Below, piece by piece: positions 7,070 to 13,176 of a stretch of 13,176 nucleotides of DNA. Positions within the stretch are counted from its first letter, which is position 1, and every line of letters begins with the position of its first letter. The position numbers were made by a program, and so were the translations under genes. Below the pieces are notes generated by a model that did no database searches, was not told where the DNA came from, and saw only the letters and a program-made list of their open reading frames with translations. Origin of the DNA: Brevibacillus sp. GTDB lineage: Bacteria; Bacillota; Bacilli; Brevibacillales; Brevibacillaceae. The stretch lies in the NCBI GenBank assembly GCA_029240815.1, contig JARDZO010000153.1:1-13176 (forward strand), read 5' to 3'.

Positions 7070-8578
7070 ATGGATTACAGAGAGCGCATTTTTCAGCAGG
7101 AGGGAGAACGCTTCCCGGGAAAAACATATGTGGAAGCAGTCCTTGAGCCTGCTTTTAACGAAGCAAAAAATCATCTCCTCCAACCGATGATGGCCATCAA
7201 CAAGGCGCATTTGATCATGTTGCGTGAACAGGAGTTACTTACGGAAGAGGAAACGAAGGCAATCGCTCGCTCCCTCGTCGGAATTGAAATGGAAGAGCTG
7301 CGCCGCTCCGCTTATACCGGGCAGTTTGAAGATTTGTTCTTTCAGGTAGAGAGCCGTCTGTTGGAGCTGGCCCCTGACGTGGCGGGCAATCTGCATCTGG
7401 CACGTAGCCGCAATGACATGGGGATCGCTATTTACCGCATGGTGCTGCGAGACAAACTGCTGGTGGCTCTGGGATCTGCCCTCTATCTGAAAGAGCATTT
7501 GCTCCTCTTTGCACAAGAACATGCGGAGACCGTAATGATTGGTTATACCCATACGCAGCAGGCGCAGCCGACAACGATGGCTCATTACATCATGGCAGCC
7601 GTGGATCTGCTTAGTCGTGACATCCAGCGACTTAAAAATGCTTACCAGACGTGCAATCGCAGTCCAATGGGAGCGGCGGCATTGACGACGTCCGGATTTG
7701 CTATTAGCCGCGAGAGAATGAAAGAATTGCTTGGTTTTGATGAGTTGGTGGAAAATTCCTACGACGCTGTTTGTGGTGCGGATTACTTGGGTGAAGCAGC
7801 AACGGCGGTGCAGTTAGCTGCCATTAACCTGGGGCGGACCGTACAAGATATGCTCTTGTGGTGCACACAGGAATTTGCTGTTCTGAAAGTCGCGAGTCCC
7901 TATGTTCAAATCAGCTCGATCATGCCGCAAAAGCGCAATCCCGTTTCATTCGAGCATATGCGCTCCCTGCTGTCCAGCAGTGCGGGGAATGCGGCAGCCG
8001 TGTTAACCATGATGCACAACACACCGTTTGGCGATATCGTGGACACCGAGGATGACATGCAGCCGTATGTGTGGAAGAGCATGTCCGTGCTCGAGCAGAT
8101 GTATCGGTTGATGGCTTGTGTCGTGGGAACGATGGAAGTGAACAAGGAAGGGCTGTTGGAGCGAGCAAAAGGAAGCTTTGCTACAGTGACAGAGTTAGCA
8201 GATACCATCGTACGTACGGATCATCTCTCGTTCCGCAACTCTCATCACATCGTAAGTAGTGTCGTAAAGGAAGCGATGGCAGAGGGGCTGAGGGCAGATC
8301 AAATCAGTCTGGAGCTCGTGAATCGTGCTGCACGTGAAGTCATCGGAAAAGATTTGGTGATGACAGCGGAAGAGCTGCGCCTTGCATTGGATCCCGTTCA
8401 TTTTGTGAAAATCCGCAATCTGCCGGGAGGTCCAAATGCTGACGAGATCAAACGCATGATTACGCAGCGCACCTCTTCCTTGCAGGCAGATGCTGCATGG
8501 CTGGCGCAGGAGAAACAAGGCCGCGAGCAAATGTGGAGAGAGTTGGATCAGAGAATAGCCGATTGGAGTGTGGGGTAA
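7070..8578 (+). CDS. Argininosuccinate lyase-superfamily lyase, divergent substrate loop
   Basis: 502 aa from ATG 7070, 9 bases after AAAGGAGA. It belongs to the aspartase/fumarase/argininosuccinate lyase superfamily, homotetrameric cytosolic enzymes that eliminate fumarate from succinyl-type substrates. Visible motifs are RSRND (112-116), GYTH with catalytic-region Thr/His (158-162), and the superfamily signature SSIMPQKRNP (282-291) with the flexible Ser loop and Lys. Differences from true ArgH are marked. The LWGGRF start is absent. HTGRSRNDQ reads HLARSRNDM. The conserved YNKDMQEDK segment reads DIVDTEDDM (322-330), so Tyr, Asn, Gln and Lys of that segment are all changed while the Asp is kept. 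An arginine-pathway role is thus unlikely, and no other arginine gene is near. Its stop overlaps the start of the amino-sugar kinase gene by one base (TAATG), which argues for a joint pathway. The family is certain; the substrate is open. Confidence 0.88.
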   Translation: MDYRERIFQQEGERFPGKTYVEAVLEPAFNEAKNHLLQPMMAINKAHLIMLREQELLTEEETKAIARSLVGIEMEELRRSAYTGQFEDLFFQVESRLLELAPDVAGNLHLARSRNDMGIAIYRMVLRDKLLVALGSALYLKEHLLLFAQEHAETVMIGYTHTQQAQPTTMAHYIMAAVDLLSRDIQRLKNAYQTCNRSPMGAAALTTSGFAISRERMKELLGFDELVENSYDAVCGADYLGEAATAVQLAAINLGRTVQDMLLWCTQEFAVLKVASPYVQISSIMPQKRNPVSFEHMRSLLSSSAGNAAAVLTMMHNTPFGDIVDTEDDMQPYVWKSMSVLEQMYRLMACVVGTMEVNKEGLLERAKGSFATVTELADTIVRTDHLSFRNSHHIVSSVVKEAMAEGLRADQISLELVNRAAREVIGKDLVMTAEELRLALDPVHFVKIRNLPGGPNADEIKRMITQRTSSLQADAAWLAQEKQGREQMWRELDQRIADWSVG

Positions 8579-9582
8579 TGGCAGCTGTGCGGATTCCTCT
8601 CCTCGCGGTAGACGGAGGGGGCACCAAGTGCTTGGCAGTACTGGTGGACCGATCCAGACAGGAAGTCGGCACAGGACGTTCCGGCTCGTGCAATTATCAA
8701 GGGATCGGGGAGGAAGCAGCTTCCCGCGAGCTGATGCAAGCCATTTCGCAATCGCTGGAGGATGCCCTCTCCCGAAATGGGCTGACGTTGCTCCTCGGTC
8801 ATGAGGGGACGGAACCGATCGAGTGGGAAGTAGAGTGTGCGGTTTTTGGACTCGCTGGCCTGGATACGGAGCATGATCGTCAAGTCATCACTAAAATGGT
8901 CCATCGCGTTTTGCAACAATTGAACATTCGCGTCCGTCAACTAATCATTGAAAACGATGGTTTTGCAGCCTTGCTCGGCGCCACTGGAGGCAAGCCCGGC
9001 ATTCTGGTGATCGCAGGTACGGGTTCCATTGCATTCGGGGTGAATGAGGCGCAAGCGACTGCGCGCTCAGGTGGCTGGGGCCATCGGGTAGGAGACGAGG
9101 GGAGCGGCTACTGGATCGGAAAGAAAGCGATCATTGCCGTTCTAAAAGCAGAGGATGGAAGAGGCGAGGCTACCATTCTGAAAGACTTGCTCCTTCCTTT
9201 CATAGGGTTGGCCCGTGTAGATGAGCTTATTAATTGGACGTACGGCCCGCTTTATTCCGTAGACAAAGTAGGCGAGCTGTCGGTACTCGTTAGCCAAGCG
9301 GCAGATCAAGGGGACCCTGTGGCGTTGGAGATCTTACAGGTCGCAGGGGAGGAGCTGTTCCATGCAGCTCGCGCTGTGATTGAACGTTTGCAAATGAAAA
9401 ACAAGCCGTTTCAGATGATTTTGCAGGGAGGAGTACTGCAAAATGACGACCGAGTGAGGAAGATTGTGGTCGAGCACGTTAACCGCTATGCTTCACACGT
9501 AGTCATCGAAAATGCCCAGAATGATCCCATCTACGGAGTCATCGCAAAAGGATTGGCGTATCTGGACAGCCAATCTGGATAG
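8578..9582 (+). CDS. BadF/BadG-type amino-sugar kinase (N-acetylglucosamine or glucosamine kinase-like)
   Basis: 334 aa from ATG 8578, which overlaps the lyase stop as TAATG; GGAG (8565-8568) lies upstream. A longer in-frame start at 8497 would sit inside the lyase gene and is not favoured. ASKHA-fold ATPase: phosphate-1 loop AVDGGGTK (10-17), ENDGFAALLGA (125-135) with the likely catalytic Asp, phosphate-2 VIAGTGSIAFGV (144-155), and GGWGHRVGDEGSGYWIG (165-181), a hallmark shared with N-acetylglucosamine kinases. ILQGGV (281-286) gives the adenosine-side loop. It would phosphorylate an amino sugar in the cytosol. Relatives include mammalian-type NAGK, clostridial MurK and the glucosamine kinase GspK of Vibrio, so the acceptor could be GlcNAc, GlcN or MurNAc. 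The second deacetylase gene starts 18 bases after its stop, giving a tight lyase-kinase-deacetylase set. Confidence 0.85.
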   Translation: MAAVRIPLLAVDGGGTKCLAVLVDRSRQEVGTGRSGSCNYQGIGEEAASRELMQAISQSLEDALSRNGLTLLLGHEGTEPIEWEVECAVFGLAGLDTEHDRQVITKMVHRVLQQLNIRVRQLIIENDGFAALLGATGGKPGILVIAGTGSIAFGVNEAQATARSGGWGHRVGDEGSGYWIGKKAIIAVLKAEDGRGEATILKDLLLPFIGLARVDELINWTYGPLYSVDKVGELSVLVSQAADQGDPVALEILQVAGEELFHAARAVIERLQMKNKPFQMILQGGVLQNDDRVRKIVVEHVNRYASHVVIENAQNDPIYGVIAKGLAYLDSQSG

Positions 9583-9600
9583 TAAAAGAGGTGACGATAT

Positions 9601-10338
9601 ATGAAAAAAGTAATGGTAGTGTTTCCACACCCTGACGATGAATCATTTGCTTGCGGCGGCACGTTGGCGAAGTGCAGAGATGCCAGCCAAATGACGTGCC
9701 TGATCTGCGTGACGTCTGGTTGCGGTGGTCGCACCGGACCGTTTGAGATCGATTGTCGTGAAAAACTGGCGCGCCTTCGGGAACAGGAGCTGGGCAAAGC
9801 TGCCGAGGTTTTGGGAATCAGCCGTTTGGATCTATTTCGCTACCCGGATGGTTCACTGGTGAAGACCGACATTGATGAACTGGTGGGGCGGATTTACGAG
9901 GCGATCGTAGATTGGAAACCGGACGTGGTCGTGACCTTTCCACCGGATGGAGTGACGGGACACCCCGATCATATCGTGACCTGCCGGGCGACGACACGCG
10001 CAGTAGAGCAGGCCGAGCAAGTATTGTCCCCAGACGAATATCCGGATCTGTACTACGTCTCCATCCCGCACTACTACGATCACTGCCCGGACAAGGGACC
10101 ACAGCCCTCTGTACCGATTACAGGCAAGGTAGACATTACACGATTCCGGTTGCAAAAGGGCGAAGCATTGCGGGCGCATCAGAGCCAGGTCTACTCCGTA
10201 AATCGTGCCTACCCGGGTGTGATTGAGGGCGATTTTGGCGTCATTGGCTGCTATGAATACTACACCCTAGTCCGATCGGCGGGGAAAACAGTCGAGGTGA
10301 GGCCTGAACCAAACGGAATTCCAGTGATTGAGCTGTAA
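9601..10338 (+). CDS. Cytosolic PIG-L family deacetylase (BshB/MshB-like)
   Basis: 245 aa from ATG 9601, 6 bases after AGAGGTGA. No signal peptide, so it is cytosolic, unlike the larger exported relative upstream. PHPDDE (9-14) and GHPDH (120-124) supply the zinc-binding His/Asp/His set and the Asp base. YPDGSL (81-86) and PDVVVTFPPDG (107-117) are the usual core strands. The family removes N-acyl groups from glucosamine conjugates: acetyl from GlcNAc-malate (BshB) or GlcNAc-inositol (MshB), or cysteinyl conjugates (Mca). It is the last gene of the cluster, followed by a terminator. It contains nine cysteines, including a CLIC pair (33-36), many for a protein of this size. A dedicated bacillithiol biosynthesis role is possible, but no bshA or bshC lies here. 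A catabolic role with the lyase and kinase fits the context better. Confidence 0.86.
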   Translation: MKKVMVVFPHPDDESFACGGTLAKCRDASQMTCLICVTSGCGGRTGPFEIDCREKLARLREQELGKAAEVLGISRLDLFRYPDGSLVKTDIDELVGRIYEAIVDWKPDVVVTFPPDGVTGHPDHIVTCRATTRAVEQAEQVLSPDEYPDLYYVSIPHYYDHCPDKGPQPSVPITGKVDITRFRLQKGEALRAHQSQVYSVNRAYPGVIEGDFGVIGCYEYYTLVRSAGKTVEVRPEPNGIPVIEL

Positions 10339-10346
10339 AGAAATTG

Positions 10347-10400
10347 CCATTGCGAAACCTCTTGAGCGGTACTAGGTTTCACAATGGTTTATTTTTGTTG
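10347..10400 (+). terminator. Rho-independent terminator of the transporter-deacetylase-lyase-kinase cluster
   Basis: CCATTGCGAAACCT (10347-10360) pairs with AGGTTTCACAATGG (10374-10387) over 14 positions with one C-A mismatch. The loop is 13 bases. TTTATTTTTGTTG follows. It lies 8 bases after the PIG-L stop. Bases 10401-10456 before the next gene are AT-rich and probably hold its promoter, but no convincing -35/-10 pair was seen. Confidence 0.88.
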
Positions 10401-10469
10401 TCTGTTATTTTTTGGAACCAAAATTGCATGAATGAATGTTGAATACGTTTAACATAGGGGAGGAGTAAA

Positions 10470-10925
10470 ATGGAATCGGTTAGGATCAGGCCAGCTACGG
10501 AATATGATGTCACACAGCTTCTTGATTTAATGTATCGGTACATCGTCGACTTCTACAAATGTTCGCCCCCGAGTGAAACCTCTCTAAAAAAAATAGTTAC
10601 TCACTTACTTCATCATCCTTATGAAGGAATCCAGTTTGTAGCGGAAAAGGAACCGGATCATCTAGTTGGATTCTCTACTTTATATTTTACTTTTAATACC
10701 TTAGAGGCAAAACGCATGGCGATTCTTTATGATTTATATGTTTCACCAGATGAAAGAGGGCAAAAAATTGGTGAAAAACTCCTTCAGAACTGTATCCATT
10801 ATAGTAGGGAAAATGATTATTCACACATGGTCTGGGAAACAGCTCATGATAATGTAGTCGCTCAAGCTTTATACGACAAAATTGGAGCAAAAAAAGCAGT
10901 TTGGCTGAATTATGAAATAAAGTAG
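10470..10925 (+). CDS. GNAT family N-acetyltransferase
   Basis: 151 aa from ATG 10470, with an excellent GGGGAGGAG (10457-10465). GNAT fold: RIRPAT start (5-10), LYDLYVSPDERGQKIGEKLL (86-105) with the acetyl-CoA pyrophosphate loop RGQKIG (96-101), and ETAHDNVVAQALYDKIGAKK (123-142) with the NxxAxxLYxKxGA motif B. It transfers acetyl from acetyl-CoA to an amine; the acceptor cannot be predicted. It has its own upstream region after a terminator and ends at a convergent terminator, so it is a single-gene unit. The codons are visibly more A/T-rich than in the neighbouring cluster, and the gene contains an A8 run (10586-10593), suggesting separate acquisition. Confidence 0.88.
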   Translation: MESVRIRPATEYDVTQLLDLMYRYIVDFYKCSPPSETSLKKIVTHLLHHPYEGIQFVAEKEPDHLVGFSTLYFTFNTLEAKRMAILYDLYVSPDERGQKIGEKLLQNCIHYSRENDYSHMVWETAHDNVVAQALYDKIGAKKAVWLNYEIK

Positions 10926-10977
10926 GCCTTTCCTTCTAGCAGCAGATATCAAGATTAGGTCAGGCATCAAAAGGATA

Positions 10978-11022
10978 AAAGAAAAAGGGATGCATGCATG
11001 ACGCAGGCTTCCCTCTTTTTTT
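10978..11022. terminator. Bidirectional terminator between convergent genes
   Basis: An A-rich arm ending AGGGA (10986-10990) pairs with TCCCT (11010-11014). The A-run and T-run outside continue the stem after one mismatch, giving T-runs on both strands (CTTTTTTT on plus, CCCTTTTTCTTTT on minus). It can serve the GNAT gene on the plus strand and the biotinyl-like gene on the minus strand. Confidence 0.75.
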
Positions 11023-11051
11023 GGCTGCTATCCCTCTGAGATGGCCCCTAA

Positions 11052-11309
11052 TCAATCACTGCTGGCACATAGCGCCAAGGCATCCTCGGACAGAGAGGCC
11101 ACGCATATTTCCTGCCCGACCCGATCCCCTTTGCTCACATGATAGCTGCTCAAGTATCCGCTGAACGTGGCAGACACCTCCACCAGATGCCCTCCGCTGG
11201 TCTTTACCAGACAGAGGGCCTCTCGCTCGCAAACATAAGAGCCTTCATCCAACAGCAGGCTCTCTACCACCCCGTGACAGTTGCTCATTATATCGAATCT
11301 GACTTTCAT
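11052..11309 (-). CDS. Small biotinyl/lipoyl-like domain protein without a lysine at the modification site
   Basis: 85 aa from ATG 11309, chosen because AGGAG (11322-11318) is 8 bases upstream. The longer GTG start at 11327 abuts the preceding stop codon and leaves that ribosome binding site inside the gene. The whole protein is one hammerhead-like domain: HGVVESLLLDEGSYV, then a turn, then FSGYLSSYHVSKGDRVGQEICVASL, the typical two-half pattern with SG and KGDRVGQ. In biotin or lipoyl carriers the modified lysine sits in a tight turn about 11 residues before the second-half Gly. Here that place holds GGH, and the nearest Lys is four residues earlier (VKTSGGH). It is therefore probably not biotinylated or lipoylated. 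It follows the DUF3055 gene by 18 bases and is likely co-transcribed with it. Function unknown. Confidence 0.72.
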   Translation of the reverse strand: MKVRFDIMSNCHGVVESLLLDEGSYVCEREALCLVKTSGGHLVEVSATFSGYLSSYHVSKGDRVGQEICVASLSEDALALCASSD

Positions 11310-11317
11310 CTGTTCGG

Positions 11318-11322
11318 CTCCT
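11318..11322 (-). promoter_or_regulatory. Ribosome binding site that sets the start of the biotinyl-like gene
   Basis: AGGAG on the minus strand, 8 bases before ATG 11309. It decides against the GTG at 11327, which would place the site inside the coding region. Confidence 0.65.
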
Positions 11323-11327
11323 ATCAC

Positions 11328-11621
11328 TCAATCCAGATCGTCGTTCTTGAATAAAGAAGAGAGCGTCTTTTTCAGGAAGCTGGAGACGATCTCCACATCT
11401 TCCGCGCGGACGGCCAGTTTGTCGATCCAGCCGTGGTCATAAGCGATGTCATCGGAGGAGATCAGAACAGACTGCATGTTTTGCAAGGAAAGGACAAAGC
11501 TTTTCCCGTCAAAGTGCTGGGAGTAGAACAGGCCCAGGTCATAGCGGTTGTTCTCTGTGGTAAATGCCACGTAGCGGGAGAGCGCGGTTTCCGATTGATC
11601 GTACAGGTAATCAAAAGACAT
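11328..11621 (-). CDS. DUF3055 family protein
   Basis: 97 aa from ATG 11621, 6 bases after AGAGGTGA on the minus strand. The pattern YLYDQSETALSRYVAFTTEN (5-24), followed by YDLGLFYSQHFDGKSFVLSL (27-46) and LISSDDI (53-59), matches my recollection of the small Bacillota DUF3055 family of about 90 residues. No signal peptide or membrane segment is present, so it is cytosolic. The family has no known function. The acidic, helical C-terminus (EDVEIVSSFLKKTLSSLF) is as expected. It is first in a two-gene minus-strand unit with the biotinyl-like gene. Confidence 0.75.
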   Translation of the reverse strand: MSFDYLYDQSETALSRYVAFTTENNRYDLGLFYSQHFDGKSFVLSLQNMQSVLISSDDIAYDHGWIDKLAVRAEDVEIVSSFLKKTLSSLFKNDDLD

Positions 11622-11800
11622 GTTGAGTCACCTCTGCATGATGGATTTAGTAGTTCAGGTCTTATCGAAGGAATATTGCAAAAACGATGCCAGTTGCAGT
11701 CGCATGCAATTCCAGCATCCTGCGCGCCAATGCAAGAGAGGATCTTATGTGAAAATGAATAAATAAGTCGTTTATGCATAGTCCTGTCATAAAAAAGTCT
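11622..11800. other. Gene-free upstream region of the DUF3055 gene with repeated TTGCA half-sites
   Basis: No coding sequence was supported on either strand. TTGCA at 11676 and 11694 and its complement TGCAA at 11705 and 11731 give four half-sites in 60 bases. ATTGCA (11675-11680) and TGCAAT (11705-11710) form an inverted pair. The DUF3055 promoter should lie here, but no clear -35/-10 pair was found. Confidence 0.4.
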
Positions 11801-11850
11801 AGAAAAAAAGAAGAGCACTCCCAAGCCCGATTCAGGCTGGAGAGCACTCT
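11801..11850 (-). terminator. Rho-independent terminator of the PuuP-like permease gene
   Basis: On the minus strand AGAGTGCTCTCCAGCC (11850-11835) pairs with the arm GGCTTGGGAGTGCTCT (11827-11812), as 16 positions with a few G-T wobbles and one mismatch. It is followed by TCTTTTTTTCT. It begins 16 bases after the permease stop. Because the arms are near-palindromic, AGAGCACTC also reads as a direct repeat on the plus strand. Confidence 0.85.
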
Positions 11851-11865
11851 ACTTGTCCAATAGGC

Positions 11866-13176
11866 TTAGATCGCTTCTTCATAATCGATCACTGGAGGTT
11901 TCTTACGGAATCCTTTGGTAGAAAACAAGAGATAGGCAAAACCGCACAAAGTCCAAATCAACCCCAGCGTCAGGGCGTGGCTGTCGAGATTGAACCAGAG
12001 AAAAGCGACAAAGCTGGCCCCTATCAACGGGAAAACCAGGTACTTGAGCGTGTCTTTGGGAGACCGCTGTTTTTTGCGGATGTAGTAATGGGCAATTACG
12101 CACAGGTTGACGGCGGTAAAAGCGGTTAGAGCACCAAAATTAATGAAAGCGAGCGCCGTCTCCAGATCCAGAAAGAGGGCAGAAAGCGAGACGACCCCGA
12201 TAAAGAGCACATTGCCAATAGGAATACCTTTGACCGGATGCAGTTTGCCGAACAGCTTTTTGGGTAGAACATTTTCCCGCCCCATCGCGAACAGCAACCG
12301 GGATGCACTCGTATGAGACGCGATCCCTGAAGCGAGGGCTGCAGTGATGCTGCCGGCGACAAAAATGGCATGGAACAAGTCGCCTCCCAGGATCATTGAC
12401 ATCTCGGGGGAAGGGGAGTCTTGATTTTGGAACTGCTCCACGGACGGAAACGCCAACTGCGTGAAGTAGGAGGCAGTAATAAAGATGACACCGCCGATCA
12501 GAGCGACGAGAAAAATGCCACGGGGAATGGTCTTCATCGGATCAATCGCTTCCTCTGTATAGGTGGTCACGGCATCAAAGCCGAGAAACGAGAAACAGAG
12601 GACCGCAGCGCCTGCCATGAGCGTCGGGAATGTCATACCTTCTCCGTAAAATGGTGTGACAGGAAATGTATTGCCACTTCCGGCAGTTCCGGTAAGATGT
12701 TGGACGGCCAAAATCGTGAATATGCCGACGACTAAAACTTGAAAGACGACAAGTAACGTATTGAAATTGGCAGTAGATTTGATGCCGCGCAGATTGACAC
12801 CAGTTGTAACCGCTGCTAGCAACAGACCGAGTATCCAGGAAGGGACGGTTGGAAAAGCGGCAGAAAGGTAAATGGTGCCCAATAGCACATTGATAATGGG
12901 CAGGAAGACGTAATCCAAGAGGGACACCCAACCGACAAGAAATCCAAAGTGAGGGTTGATGGTTTGGCGGGCGTAAGAGTAGGCAGAACCCGCTACAGGA
13001 AATACCTTTACCATCGTTCCGTAGCTCGCAGCCGTAAACAGCATTGCAGCCAATGCGAGCAAATAGGCGGTCGGAACATGGCCGCTTGTTTCCTGAGTGA
13101 CGATCCCATAGGTATCAAAAACGGTGAGAGGGGTCAAATATCCCAGGCCAAGAACGATGACATGCCACAATTTCAG
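11866..13176 (-). CDS. APC family amino acid/polyamine permease, PuuP-like putrescine importer (5' truncated)
   Basis: 436 residues are visible. The frame is still open at the right edge (LKLWHVIV), so the true start is outside the window and the TTG at 13170 is not the start. The sequence follows the E. coli putrescine importer PuuP, as I recall it, nearly throughout: GLGYLTPLTVFDTYGIV, FPVAGSAYSYARQTINPHFG, LLDYVFLPIINVLL, CFSFLGFDAVTT-x-EEA, and ASGIASHTSASRLLFAMGR. About eleven to twelve membrane segments are apparent, as expected for the family. It would import putrescine or a related amine by proton coupling across the cytoplasmic membrane. No polyamine catabolic genes lie in the window, so the substrate stays putative. 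A terminator directly follows the gene. Confidence 0.88.
   Translation of the reverse strand: MKLWHVIVLGLGYLTPLTVFDTYGIVTQETSGHVPTAYLLALAAMLFTAASYGTMVKVFPVAGSAYSYARQTINPHFGFLVGWVSLLDYVFLPIINVLLGTIYLSAAFPTVPSWILGLLLAAVTTGVNLRGIKSTANFNTLLVVFQVLVVGIFTILAVQHLTGTAGSGNTFPVTPFYGEGMTFPTLMAGAAVLCFSFLGFDAVTTYTEEAIDPMKTIPRGIFLVALIGGVIFITASYFTQLAFPSVEQFQNQDSPSPEMSMILGGDLFHAIFVAGSITAALASGIASHTSASRLLFAMGRENVLPKKLFGKLHPVKGIPIGNVLFIGVVSLSALFLDLETALAFINFGALTAFTAVNLCVIAHYYIRKKQRSPKDTLKYLVFPLIGASFVAFLWFNLDSHALTLGLIWTLCGFAYLLFSTKGFRKKPPVIDYEEAI

Noticed and set aside
8497..8577. Upstream start for the amino-sugar kinase inside the lyase gene
   Set aside because: The 27 extra residues do not resemble the family, which begins just before the AVDGGGTK loop. 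The TAATG overlap gives a natural start.
7070..8578. Naming the lyase argH of arginine biosynthesis
   Set aside because: The substrate loop and N-terminus differ from ArgH, and no other arginine gene is present.
9601..10338. Naming the cytosolic deacetylase bshB
   Set aside because: The motifs are shared by the whole PIG-L family, and no bacillithiol synthesis partner gene is in the window.
10586..10593. A8 run in the GNAT gene as a programmed frameshift site
   Set aside because: The frame is intact through a complete GNAT fold and nothing in the other frames continues a domain.
1..13176. CRISPR arrays, tRNA or rRNA genes, insertion sequences, phage genes
   Set aside because: I looked for repeat-spacer patterns, tRNA-like cloverleaves, transposase-like frames and terminal repeats and saw none.

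Overview
The window looks like a chromosomal piece of a Bacillota bacterium, most likely from the Brevibacillus/Paenibacillus group. This is inferred from strong AGGAGG-type ribosome binding sites, frequent TTG starts, a Gram-positive lipoprotein signal, a DUF3055 gene, and moderate GC content. No database could be searched, so the genus is a guess.

Positions 1-10338 read as one plus-strand gene cluster. It begins with the tail of a ROK-type kinase or regulator. Then come a lipoprotein solute-binding protein, an ATPase and a fused double-domain permease: an ABC importer of the FbpABC/AfuABC layout. Next are an exported three-domain PIG-L (LmbE-like) deacetylase and a divergent lyase of the argininosuccinate lyase superfamily. 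A BadF/BadG-type amino-sugar kinase overlaps the lyase by one base, and a second, cytosolic PIG-L deacetylase ends the set. The cluster closes with a clear Rho-independent terminator at 10347-10400. Two long stem-loops without U-tracts lie between genes (1358-1393 and 6972-7015). A third gap (4263-4411) holds smaller repeats.

Taken together, the cluster suggests uptake and breakdown of an amino-sugar conjugate. The exported deacetylase would trim a GlcNAc-type substrate outside and the ABC system would import it. Inside, the cytosolic amidase/deacetylase, the fumarate-releasing-type lyase and the sugar kinase would feed amino-sugar phosphate metabolism. The lyase keeps the superfamily catalytic motifs but has lost the conserved ArgH substrate loop, so a substrate other than argininosuccinate is likely. 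A malyl- or succinyl-amino sugar, such as the GlcN-malate core of bacillithiol, is a testable candidate but not demonstrated.

Positions 10470-13176 are outside that cluster. A lone, visibly AT-richer GNAT acetyltransferase (+) converges on a small minus-strand pair: a DUF3055 protein followed by a biotinyl/lipoyl-like domain protein without a lysine at the modification site. After a 244-base gap with no gene, a minus-strand APC-family permease closely resembling the putrescine importer PuuP runs off the right edge.
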